Below are positions 6,619 through 12,427 of a DNA stretch of 12,427 bases, in pieces. The DNA is from CAYNNP01 sp964398215. Its GTDB lineage: Bacteria; Planctomycetota; Planctomycetia; Pirellulales; Pirellulaceae. The notes beneath the pieces were generated by a model. The model had not been told where the DNA came from and did no database searches. It saw nothing but the letters and a program-made list of their open reading frames with translations. Numbering within the stretch: the first letter of the stretch is position 1; each line of letters opens with the position of its first letter. Both the position numbers and the translations under genes were made by a program. The stretch is taken from contig CAYNNP010000201.1 of the NCBI GenBank assembly GCA_964398215.1, positions 1-12,427 of the forward strand, given 5' to 3'.

Positions 6619-6699
6619 TCAACGCTTACGTCCCGGCTGGGTCGGCAAGCCATCGCATTGCGGGTAACGGATAGCTCGCCCCGGGACGATAGCGTTGAT
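6618..6699. repeat. Long imperfect inverted repeat between convergent genes
   Basis: The arms 6618-6636 and 6681-6699 pair over 19 positions with two adjacent mismatches (9 bp ATCAACGCT and 8 bp CGTCCCGG on the left arm), enclosing a 44-nt loop. The left arm begins at the last base of the SRPBCC/GyrI stop codon, and the right arm ends 16 bp before the stop of the HtrA-like gene. The position suits a bidirectional terminator or RNA 3'-end protector, though there is no T-run. The size and strong arms also fit a dispersed palindromic intergenic element. Confidence 0.55.
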
Positions 6700-6715
6700 T
6701 CAAAGCTGCCCAATC

Positions 6716-8113
6716 CTAAAAGCGTTTAGTCGGGCGAGTTGCGATCTGCATGTGCCCATAAAGGGTCAGATCACGACGGACGAGATAGAACTTGGCACGC
6801 GGGCCGTCCTGCATGTCAGGATGTTCCAAGATTCCCGTCAGGTCATCCACGGATGTCGTTTGCCAGCCATGAATTCCTAGCAAGATATCGCCGGCTTGGA
6901 TTTTCTGCTGGTCGGCAGGTGATCCGGAGCGGACCGAGCTGACGTACAAACCACCTTGGTAAGCGGTTCGCATTCTGGCATTCAGTCGCTTGATTGTCGC
7001 TGCTGGAACCGATTTCGTACGAATGCCCAGCATGCTCCAAGCCAATTCCGCAGCACTGCCACCGCCGACTGCGGCAACCCGAGTCGACGTTACCATTGAC
7101 AGGTTCATGGGCGTTCCAGATCGCTGGATGCTCATGGACAACCGTTGATTTGGATTCACCTCCAGCAGTGCCAGGGCGTAGTCCAGACGATCATCAATAC
7201 TACGAGAACCAATGCGGACAACGCGGTCTCCTGGCTTCAGGCCTTCGCGTGATGCAGGACTGCTAGCGGAGACATGGGCGACGGAAACTCCATCTCCATC
7301 GCGCGGTCCACCTTTGGTTCTCAAGCCGGTAAGGCTTTGAGCATTGGTATGCGACTCGATCATGTCGGTGACAATCTCAACGACTTGGTCAATTGGAATC
7401 GCAAAGGCAATTTGCTGAGCTCCAACTCGAACGGCAACGTTCATGCCGATCATCTCACCCGTGATATTCAGCAATGGTCCGCCCGAATTTCCGGGGTTGA
7501 TGCCAGCACTGATTTGGATCAGATCGTTGTAGTCTTGGGTATCGTTGACTGGTACGTCACGGTGCAACGCACTGATGATGCCTTGGGTGACGGTATGGAC
7601 GTAGCCATACGCGTTGCCAATAGCAATTACACTTTCGCCAACCATCAGGTCGCTGCTAGTACCTCGAGGGACAACTGGCAACTCTCCATTGAGGTTGATT
7701 TTTATCAATGCTAAATCGTTTCGGATTCGAGCCGCTACGAGTTGAGCATTGGTTGAAACGCCATTGTGTAGCGTCACACGGATGTCTTTCACGTCTTCGA
7801 CGACGTGGTAATTGGTTATCACATAACCGCGCGGGTCAATGACCACGCCGGTTCCCATTCCGTTAACTTGGCGAAACGAATCCGCAGAAGCTCCCGCCAT
7901 GCCGGCAGCGCTTGCACGAATTGTCTTTTTGCCATGTATGTTAACAACGGACGGTGAAGTCCGTTGAATGGCCCGTACGACCGGAGTCGCTCGGATGGTA
8001 GAACTAGAACCGTCGGCGTTAGCAGACCGCACACCTATTGTTGTTGTAGCAACGAACAAGGTGAGAGCAATCAACTGACGGCCGAGGCCAAGGGTCAGAT
8101 CTGTCTTAGGCAT
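6716..8113 (-). CDS. HtrA/DegP-type exported serine protease with two PDZ domains
   Basis: 465 aa. An N-terminal signal sequence (hydrophobic about 14-27, likely cleavage near ANA, 31-33) sends it to the envelope. The trypsin-like domain covers about 42-255 with an intact triad: His103 in TNYHVV, Asp133 in NDLALIKI, and Ser210 in NPGNSGGP. The oxyanion region reads SAGINPGNSGG where family members usually have DAAINPGNSGG. Two PDZ-like domains follow, about 262-345 (SVAHVSASSPASREGLKPGD) and about 360-455 (LYVSSVRSGSPADQQKIQAGDIL), the standard DegP/HtrA order. The role is ATP-independent protease/chaperone quality control of envelope proteins, here inferred from the family. A GGGGA motif close to the ATG is a possible ribosome site. 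It is convergent with the SRPBCC gene and divergent from the membrane protein/Ctp genes. I do not assign degP, degQ or degS because planctomycetes carry several paralogues. Confidence 0.93.
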   Translation of the reverse strand: MPKTDLTLGLGRQLIALTLFVATTTIGVRSANADGSSSTIRATPVVRAIQRTSPSVVNIHGKKTIRASAAGMAGASADSFRQVNGMGTGVVIDPRGYVITNYHVVEDVKDIRVTLHNGVSTNAQLVAARIRNDLALIKINLNGELPVVPRGTSSDLMVGESVIAIGNAYGYVHTVTQGIISALHRDVPVNDTQDYNDLIQISAGINPGNSGGPLLNITGEMIGMNVAVRVGAQQIAFAIPIDQVVEIVTDMIESHTNAQSLTGLRTKGGPRDGDGVSVAHVSASSPASREGLKPGDRVVRIGSRSIDDRLDYALALLEVNPNQRLSMSIQRSGTPMNLSMVTSTRVAAVGGGSAAELAWSMLGIRTKSVPAATIKRLNARMRTAYQGGLYVSSVRSGSPADQQKIQAGDILLGIHGWQTTSVDDLTGILEHPDMQDGPRAKFYLVRRDLTLYGHMQIATRPTKRF

Positions 8114-8155
8114 AAATCCCCGAACCCGCCGAAAATTTGGATGCAGAGTGATGGC

Positions 8156-8176
8156 GGCGAATTTACGGGATTCGCC
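8156..8176. promoter_or_regulatory. Dyad upstream of the HtrA-like gene
   Basis: Seven-bp arms GGCGAAT (8156-8162) and ATTCGCC (8170-8176) around a 7-nt loop, centred about 53 bp upstream of the HtrA-like start. It may form a hairpin in the mRNA leader or be an operator. Nine bp beyond it lies a perfect 12-bp palindrome, CCGATTAATCGG at 8185-8196. No matching regulator is identifiable. Confidence 0.35.
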
Positions 8177-8260
8177 TTTATGTACCGATTAATCGGGTAC
8201 GGCCTTTTGCATCGGAACAATCGCTCGTCATGCTTGATAGGGCGCAGTTCGCGCCGCAAG

Positions 8261-8278
8261 GTTTACCAGGTTTACCAG
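8261..8278. repeat. Tandem 9-bp repeat (GTTTACCAG x2)
   Basis: Two exact adjacent copies of GTTTACCAG in the divergent spacer, about 150 bp from the HtrA-like start and 210 bp from the membrane-protein start. Adjacent direct repeats of this size can be a dimeric activator site. Four bp downstream is a dyad GCGATC-GAATT-GATCGC at 8282-8298. Chance cannot be excluded for so short a unit. Confidence 0.4.
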
Positions 8279-8490
8279 TCAGCGATCGAATTGATCGCGG
8301 CATCTAGGCATGGTCACCGATTCGGCGGCGAACTGTTCGTTTGTTCTCCATCTTTGAATGAAAAGTTGGCCTAAAAATCCTGAAATACTGGCAATAGTTT
8401 GAACTTCGCCGCGAATCAGCCGGGTAAGTACACTCGGGGAACAAATTTGAATGCTGCTGTGCAAGAAAATTCCGTTAGAAATTGGCCAAC

Positions 8491-9705
8491 ATGTCTTTTG
8501 TCGCAACTGAACCAACTGATCTGAGCGAGCCGCTGGAGCCTGAGTTGGTCTATGACGCGATTCTAGTTCCACCAGAAAAAAAGAAGACGATGGTCGGCCG
8601 TTTGGCTGGTTTTCTGTATCGTTGGATCCGCAGGGGATTTTGTTTTGCTGCTGTGGTTGGCGTCCTGGGAGTCCTGACAGGAATCCCGTTGGCCCAGTTC
8701 ATTGTTCTTGGCTATCTGCTGGACGTTGCTGGACGACTTGCCAGCGGCGTGAAACTTCAAGACGCGTTGCCGAACTTTCGTCTATTCGGAAAACTGGGTC
8801 TGATGTGCCTGGGAATCTTCTTGGCTACATTGCCTGCGCTTTTGCTGGTTCACCTGGAGAGCGTAGCTCAGTTGGTAAACCCCGATTCAGATCAAAGCAT
8901 GGTGTTGCGAGTGCTGGCAATTTTGTCCTGCGTTCTTTCAATGGCCTACTTGATGTGGGCTTGGGCTCGAGGCGGCAAAATACGACATTACTTGTGGCCA
9001 CAACCGATTCGATTCGCCAAAGAAGCTTGGCGACCACAAACGTGGAATACGATGCCGGATCAGCTCTGGGACGCAACAGTCGCTTTTGAAATACCGAAGC
9101 TGTTTTGGCTTGGGCTGCGTGGTTTCTTGGGAACATTAGTTTGGTTGATCCCAGCCTTGATCATAATCGCCGTGTCGCGTGATGTTGGTGGACTGGGGGT
9201 GGCGGGACTGATCGGTGCCATCGCGATCGCAGCGTTGTCCGTGGTCATGCTGTACCTGCCTATGTTGCAAGCAAACTTTGCCGCCGAAAACAACCTGCGC
9301 GCATTGTTTGATGTCAAACGAATTCGACGCGAGTTCAAATCGGCGCCTTGGTCCTGGGCCCTTGCGATGTTGCTGTGCTTGGTTGTGTTGTCGACCCCGC
9401 TGTACCTGCTGAAGATCGAATCGATACCAGAAAAAGTCGTCTGGTTACCGTGTCTATTCTTTGTCGCGTTTGGAATCCCTGCCAGAATCGGGACAGGTTT
9501 GGCACTCCGTCGGGCTCGTCGCAAAGAGCCCATGACGGGTTGGTGGGGCAAGTTTTCGATTTATTCGTCGCGGCTGATCATTGCAGCGACCGTTTTCGCA
9601 TACATCGTATTTCTGTTTGTTTCATCGCAGTATATCAGTGGTGCAGGCTTGAAAGCTTGGGTGCAGCAACATGCAGTACTAGTACCAATTCCCTTCCTGG
9701 ATTGA
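8491..9705 (+). CDS. Polytopic membrane protein, DUF4013-like
   Basis: 404 aa from the ATG. Function unrecognised. After an acidic/proline-rich cytoplasmic N-terminus (1-35) there are about eight hydrophobic segments: roughly 50-75, 101-121, 138-159, 204-228, 235-257, 287-306, 317-337 and 361-379. The motif GYLLDVAGRLASG (74-86) followed by LPNFRLFGKLG resembles DUF4013-type membrane proteins (a weak, pattern-based resemblance). No catalytic or transporter signature was recognised. An in-frame TAG at 8476-8478 limits the start to TTG 8482 or ATG 8491; I prefer the ATG, as there is no Shine-Dalgarno to support the TTG. The Ctp protease gene follows 88 bp downstream on the same strand and may share its transcript. 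Its setting between two envelope proteases suggests an envelope-homeostasis role, but this is inference. Confidence 0.85.
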   Translation: MSFVATEPTDLSEPLEPELVYDAILVPPEKKKTMVGRLAGFLYRWIRRGFCFAAVVGVLGVLTGIPLAQFIVLGYLLDVAGRLASGVKLQDALPNFRLFGKLGLMCLGIFLATLPALLLVHLESVAQLVNPDSDQSMVLRVLAILSCVLSMAYLMWAWARGGKIRHYLWPQPIRFAKEAWRPQTWNTMPDQLWDATVAFEIPKLFWLGLRGFLGTLVWLIPALIIIAVSRDVGGLGVAGLIGAIAIAALSVVMLYLPMLQANFAAENNLRALFDVKRIRREFKSAPWSWALAMLLCLVVLSTPLYLLKIESIPEKVVWLPCLFFVAFGIPARIGTGLALRRARRKEPMTGWWGKFSIYSSRLIIAATVFAYIVFLFVSSQYISGAGLKAWVQQHAVLVPIPFLD

Positions 9706-9793
9706 TCTTGGACTCCATGGATCGCAAAGATTGTGCTGGCGGATACAATGAACCTTCAAGTGCGTCCAGCCAGCTTTTCCGTGATGGTCCCTC

Positions 9794-11164
9794 ATGCCAC
9801 CCAAACATCTGAACACGATTTTGCTTGCGATGAGCATATCGTTGCTCTGCTATATCGTTCATCGTCGAGCTAGAACCGCATCCATGGTTGGCGAAGCTGT
9901 TGAATTGATCAACGCTTACTATGTCGATCCAGTTGAACGCGATGACTTGCTGACCGCTGCAATGAATGGTTTGACTGACAAGTTAGACGAGCACAGCAGT
10001 TACATCCCTCCGACCGCCTACGATTCGTTTCAAGACAGCATCAATCAAGAATTCGCCGGGATCGGTATTTTCGTAGATCAGCAAAACGTTGGCGAACCAG
10101 TCCGAGTGGTCACGCCGCTAGTAAAATCGCCAGCACTTCGCGCTGGTTTAAAACCCAATGACCTGATCGTCCAAGTCGATGGGCAGGACATGTCCACCAG
10201 CGTCTTGAAAGATGTCAGCGAAGCCTTGAAGGGGCCGATTGGTACAAGCGTTTCTCTTGTGGTTGAACGTGAGGGCGAAGAAGAACTTTCACTCACGGTT
10301 CAGCGAGCGATGATCGAATTGGACTCGGTTGTGGGCGATCATCGTGATGAGAAAGACAACTGGGTTTACCGTTTACAAGGCAACGAGTCGATCGCTTACA
10401 TGCGTTTGTCTACGTTTGGAGAAAAGACCGTCAATGAGATGACTCGCGTGCTCTTGGATTTAAACAATGACTTCGAAGGATTGGTGTTGGATTTGCGCGA
10501 CAATAGCGGCGGACTGCTTTACACAGCACGAGACGTCAGCGACATGTTCTTGCCAAATGGCAAGGACATCGTTTCAACGCGACTTCGCGGCGGCAAGAAA
10601 GACGAAGAGTACGTCGCCACGGAATTGATGTTGGTGAAGCCCGACATTCCAATCGTTGTCCTTTTGAATGAAAATTCTGCTAGCGCAAGTGAAATCGTTG
10701 CGGCATGTTTACAGGACCATGGTCGCGCTGTTGTGGCTGGCGTGCGCAGTTATGGAAAGGGCACTGTGCAGAATATCTTGCCGCTACAGTACGGACGCAG
10801 CGCCCTGCGTTTGACCGTTGCCAGGTACTATCGACCTAACGGAAAAAACATTCATCGTCTTAAAGATGCCAGCGATGAAGACGATTGGGGCGTCCTACCA
10901 GACGAAAACATGTCGGTTAAAATCGAGCCAGAAACCTACGGCGCGATTCTCAAAAAATGGCAGGAAGCCTCTTATCCGTTGTTGGCGACCGAGTCCAAAG
11001 ATCCCAAAATGACACCCTGGGATGCCGATCCGCAACTCAAAAGAGCCGTCGACTATTTGCTCGACCCGGAGTCAGATTCTGCGCCCAAGGACTCGGATCC
11101 GCCCGCAGAACAGGGTACCGGCAAAGAACAGCCAGCAGATGAATCTTTTGCCCCAGCTGCCTAA
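9794..11164 (+). CDS. S41 carboxy-terminal processing (Ctp-type) protease with PDZ domain
   Basis: 456 aa. A single N-terminal hydrophobic segment (about 8-22, TILLAMSISLLCYIV) acts as signal or anchor, leaving the enzyme outside the cytoplasmic membrane. A helical cap (about 30-85) contains the LDEHSSYIPP segment typical of C-terminal processing proteases. The PDZ domain covers about 85-170 (GIGIFVD, PALRAGLKPND). The S41 catalytic domain spans about 195-355: the VLDLRDNSGG substrate-cradle motif at 231-240, catalytic Ser297 in NENSASASE, and Lys322 in SYGKGTVQ, forming the Ser/Lys dyad with the usual 25-residue spacing. Family enzymes trim C-terminal ends of envelope proteins. After the catalytic domain comes an extension (about 365-456) ending in a low-complexity acidic, Pro/Ser-rich tail not needed for catalysis. 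No Shine-Dalgarno precedes the ATG. I do not choose between ctpA and prc; the length is nearer CtpA. Confidence 0.93.
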   Translation: MPPKHLNTILLAMSISLLCYIVHRRARTASMVGEAVELINAYYVDPVERDDLLTAAMNGLTDKLDEHSSYIPPTAYDSFQDSINQEFAGIGIFVDQQNVGEPVRVVTPLVKSPALRAGLKPNDLIVQVDGQDMSTSVLKDVSEALKGPIGTSVSLVVEREGEEELSLTVQRAMIELDSVVGDHRDEKDNWVYRLQGNESIAYMRLSTFGEKTVNEMTRVLLDLNNDFEGLVLDLRDNSGGLLYTARDVSDMFLPNGKDIVSTRLRGGKKDEEYVATELMLVKPDIPIVVLLNENSASASEIVAACLQDHGRAVVAGVRSYGKGTVQNILPLQYGRSALRLTVARYYRPNGKNIHRLKDASDEDDWGVLPDENMSVKIEPETYGAILKKWQEASYPLLATESKDPKMTPWDADPQLKRAVDYLLDPESDSAPKDSDPPAEQGTGKEQPADESFAPAA

Positions 11165-11190
11165 AACTGCCAAAACCAAGCGAAAACGCC

Positions 11191-11230
11191 AGAATTTGCC
11201 CTCGTTTGGCCCTGGAAAGACAAATTCTTT
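11191..11230 (+). terminator. Weak intrinsic-terminator-like hairpin after the Ctp gene
   Basis: Arms AGAATTTG (11191-11198) and CAAATTCT (11221-11228) pair over 8 bp around a 22-nt loop, with the stem leading into a short T run (TTTT at 11227-11231 region). The stem is A/T-rich and the loop long, so termination would be inefficient. Position, 26 bp after the stop codon, is appropriate. Confidence 0.3.
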
Positions 11231-11242
11231 TGCGACTGACTT

Positions 11243-11272
11243 TTGAATGTGTAGGATTTTCATGGATACTAT
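11243..11272 (+). promoter_or_regulatory. Candidate sigma-70-type promoter for the PFGG-repeat gene
   Basis: TTGAAT at 11243-11248 and TACTAT at 11267-11272 are separated by 18 bp, each matching the consensus hexamer at four or five positions. This would start transcription about 32 nt before the ATG. It implies the last gene has its own promoter in the 147-bp gap after the Ctp protease gene. Confidence 0.4.
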
Positions 11273-11311
11273 TGGTGTACCAAAATTTGTTCACTCACCG
11301 GTCCCGTCTGA

Positions 11312-12244
11312 ATGGCCCAACACATGATCAGAACCACTTTTTTGTCTGCGACTCTCGGCACCGTTTTCCTTTTCGGGATATCCACCCAGAATGCGACTGG
11401 CCAAGACGTGATCTTGGCTCAGATGTATGGTCAAGGCGTGCATGCTTACAACTCTGGCAATCTCACTGAAGCCAATCGTTTTCTATCAGCAGCAATCAAC
11501 GGTGGAACGAAAGATCCACGTGCCTACTACTTCCGCGGAATTGTTGCCAGCTCACAAGGGCTGCAGTATCAGGCGGAATCAGACTGGGCTGCAGGAGCAA
11601 AACTTGAAGCCACTACTGGATCGAACCCAGACATTGGCCGTTCGCTATCACGCTTCCAAGGTAGCGCGCGATTGAAGCTGGAACAGGCTCGAGCTGAAGG
11701 TCGTCTGCAGCACATGATCGGTGCTGGCCAAAACAGTGCGATCCGAACTGCAGAAATTCAGTCGATGCAGCCACCTGCCACCGTTAACAAGGTACCAATG
11801 GTCAAGGCACCAATGGTTCCAGGCTCGTCGAATCCAATTGCTGATGTTAATCCACCACCAGCTCCTGCCGTTGCAGACAACCCGTTCGCTGACGACCCAA
11901 TTGCTAAAGAACCAATGATCGAAGCAGATGATGCTCTCGCCGGAGCAAACAAACCACTAGGGGCTGACCCAACCGCTTCCGCAGCACCAGCAGCTACAGG
12001 AGCTGTTGATGTTGGTAGCCCGTTCGGTGGTGGACCAGCAGCAGGCGGCGCTGATCCATTCGGCGGTGGCGGAGCGCCAGCAGCAGGCGGCGCTGATCCA
12101 TTCGGCGGTGGTCCAGCACCTGTCACAGACGCATCGGATCCATTTGGCGGAGGAGCTGGAGGCGGCGCTCCAGCTGCTGATCCATTTGGCGGAGGTTCAA
12201 CACCAGCGGCTGATCCGTTCGGTGGCGATCCATTCGGCAACTAG
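11312..12244 (+). CDS. Secreted TPR-like protein with C-terminal DPFGG repeats
   Basis: 310 aa. The start is well fixed on its upstream side: an in-frame TGA directly precedes the ATG; the second Met (codon 5) is an alternative. The N-terminus is a signal peptide (hydrophobic about 10-23, likely cleavage near ATG at 28-30). Residues about 32-135 form a helical, tetratricopeptide-like region (AQMYGQGVHAYNSGNLTEANRFLSAAI, then AYYFRGIVASSQG), suggesting protein binding. From about 150 the chain is low-complexity Pro/Ala-rich, and 237-310 hold seven PFG copies, five as DPFGG, in an Ala/Gly-rich spacer. Two 14-residue units are encoded by nearly identical DNA, a recent duplication. No enzyme motif. 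Likely an extracytoplasmic, partly disordered adaptor or scaffold. The related planctomycete 'PFGG' tails I recall have no known function. Confidence 0.85.
   Translation: MAQHMIRTTFLSATLGTVFLFGISTQNATGQDVILAQMYGQGVHAYNSGNLTEANRFLSAAINGGTKDPRAYYFRGIVASSQGLQYQAESDWAAGAKLEATTGSNPDIGRSLSRFQGSARLKLEQARAEGRLQHMIGAGQNSAIRTAEIQSMQPPATVNKVPMVKAPMVPGSSNPIADVNPPPAPAVADNPFADDPIAKEPMIEADDALAGANKPLGADPTASAAPAATGAVDVGSPFGGGPAAGGADPFGGGGAPAAGGADPFGGGPAPVTDASDPFGGGAGGGAPAADPFGGGSTPAADPFGGDPFGN
12035..12111 (+). repeat. Tandem 42-bp repeat inside the PFGG tail
   Basis: A 35-bp segment is repeated exactly at 12035-12069 and 12077-12111, an offset of 42 bp, equal to 14 codons. The unit keeps the reading frame and encodes PAAGGADPFGGG-type residues. 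Flanking PFGG units are more diverged, so this pair is the youngest expansion in the tail. Confidence 0.85.
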
Positions 12245-12267
12245 TCGTTTTCGCTGATAGCAAACAT

Positions 12268-12285
12268 GGCGCCCATCTGGGCGCC
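12268..12285 (+). terminator. GC-rich hairpin after the PFGG-repeat gene
   Basis: GGCGCCCA and TGGGCGCC form a near-perfect palindrome (7 bp stem, 4-nt loop ATCT) starting 24 bp after the stop. It is strong enough to end or protect the transcript, but is not followed by a T-run. A second dyad lies just downstream. Confidence 0.5.
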
Positions 12286-12303
12286 GTATCACAGCTTGGC
12301 AGT

Positions 12304-12323
12304 GGATCTTTTTTAAAAGATCC
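12304..12323. terminator. Second dyad with T/A tracts
   Basis: GGATCTTTT and AAAAGATCC are perfect 9-bp arms around a 2-nt TT centre, giving an effective 4-nt loop. It contains the T- and A-runs lacking in the preceding GC-rich hairpin. The two hairpins in series, within 80 bp of the last stop codon, suggest a compound transcript end that could work on both strands. Confidence 0.4.
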
Positions 12324-12427
12324 CGCCGATCAACAGTAGCGAAAAGCCTTATCGGTTTGTTGATTTATTGCGTGACATATTTTTGTGCGCCGCTGGTGCT
12401 AGCCGGTAACCAGCCCGTCAATAACCG
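12324..12427. other. Non-coding 3' end of the window
   Basis: No gene is visible. The last 40 bases hold a short dyad, GCTGGT at about 12392 and ACCAGC at about 12409, around GCTAGCCGG, which looks like an intergenic palindromic repeat cut by the window edge. I cannot establish its boundaries. Confidence 0.3.

Larger units (their letters stand above)
8114..8490. other. Non-coding divergent spacer (377 bp) with several dyads
   Basis: No convincing coding region; short open frames here are shadows. It should hold the promoters of both the HtrA-like gene and the membrane-protein gene, but I see no confident -35/-10 pair for either. It contains short hairpin-forming sequences at 8156-8176, 8185-8196, 8241-8255 and 8282-8298 and a tandem repeat at 8261-8278, listed separately where distinctive. 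Confidence 0.6.

Noticed and set aside
7964..8374. Plus-strand frame running from the HtrA signal-peptide region into the spacer
   Set aside because: Half of it is antisense to the HtrA-like N-terminus and the translation is compositionally random, so the spacer is treated as non-coding.
8482..8490. TTG start for the polytopic membrane protein
   Set aside because: It adds only three residues, lacks a supporting ribosome site and is followed at once by an ATG; the ATG is preferred.
8863..8877. GTAGCTCAGTTGGTA, identical to a common tRNA D-arm sequence
   Set aside because: It lies inside the polytopic membrane-protein gene in frame, and no anticodon arm, T-arm (GGTTCGAATCC-like) or acceptor stem can be built around it.
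11758..12240. Minus-strand frame with PPPNGSA repeats
   Set aside because: It is the antisense reading of the DPFGG repeats; repetition on one strand forces repetition on the other. The plus frame has a signal peptide and a TPR-like domain.

Overview
This window looks like chromosomal DNA from a planctomycete, most likely of the Pirellulaceae (Rhodopirellula-like). The inference rests on gene content: a small TadE / von Willebrand A / TadE secretory cassette, a planctomycete-style two-PDZ HtrA protease, a secreted PHP-domain protein, a protein with a PFGG-repeat tail, roughly balanced base composition, and few clear Shine-Dalgarno sites. No mobile element, CRISPR array, rRNA or tRNA was found. 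Taxonomy is inferred from the proteins, not tested.

Layout. (1) 14-1701, plus strand: two predicted nucleotidyltransferases of the polymerase-beta fold, overlapping by 4 nt (ATGA) and so probably one translationally coupled unit; the first also carries an N-terminal beta-rich module. (2) 1743-2990, minus strand: a secreted PHP-domain metal-dependent hydrolase, convergent with the pair. (3) 3146-5495, minus strand: a compact four-gene operon reading 5495 to 3146: a two-pass membrane protein with a HAMP-like tail, a TadE-like pseudopilin, a TadG-like membrane-anchored vWA protein and a second TadE-like pseudopilin. (4) 5689-6618, plus strand: a SRPBCC + GyrI-like two-domain ligand-binding protein, behind a divergent promoter region with a perfect TATAAT. 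(5) 6716-8113, minus strand: an exported HtrA/DegP-type serine protease. A long imperfect inverted repeat lies between (4) and (5). (6) A 377-bp non-coding divergent spacer rich in short dyads. (7) 8491-12244, plus strand: a polytopic membrane protein, an S41 carboxy-terminal processing protease and a secreted TPR-like protein with a DPFGG-repeat tail.

Much of the window concerns the cell envelope: six of the eleven genes encode exported, anchored or polytopic proteins in addition to the two pseudopilins, and two unrelated PDZ proteases (HtrA-type and Ctp-type) flank the large membrane protein, which fits envelope protein quality control. The nucleotidyltransferase pair is the least explained part. 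I found no clear, self-contained new system. The best leads are the nucleotidyltransferase pair, the Tad-like cassette without its secretion motor and with an orphan HAMP-like protein, the recently expanded PFGG tail, and the hairpin-forming intergenic repeats.
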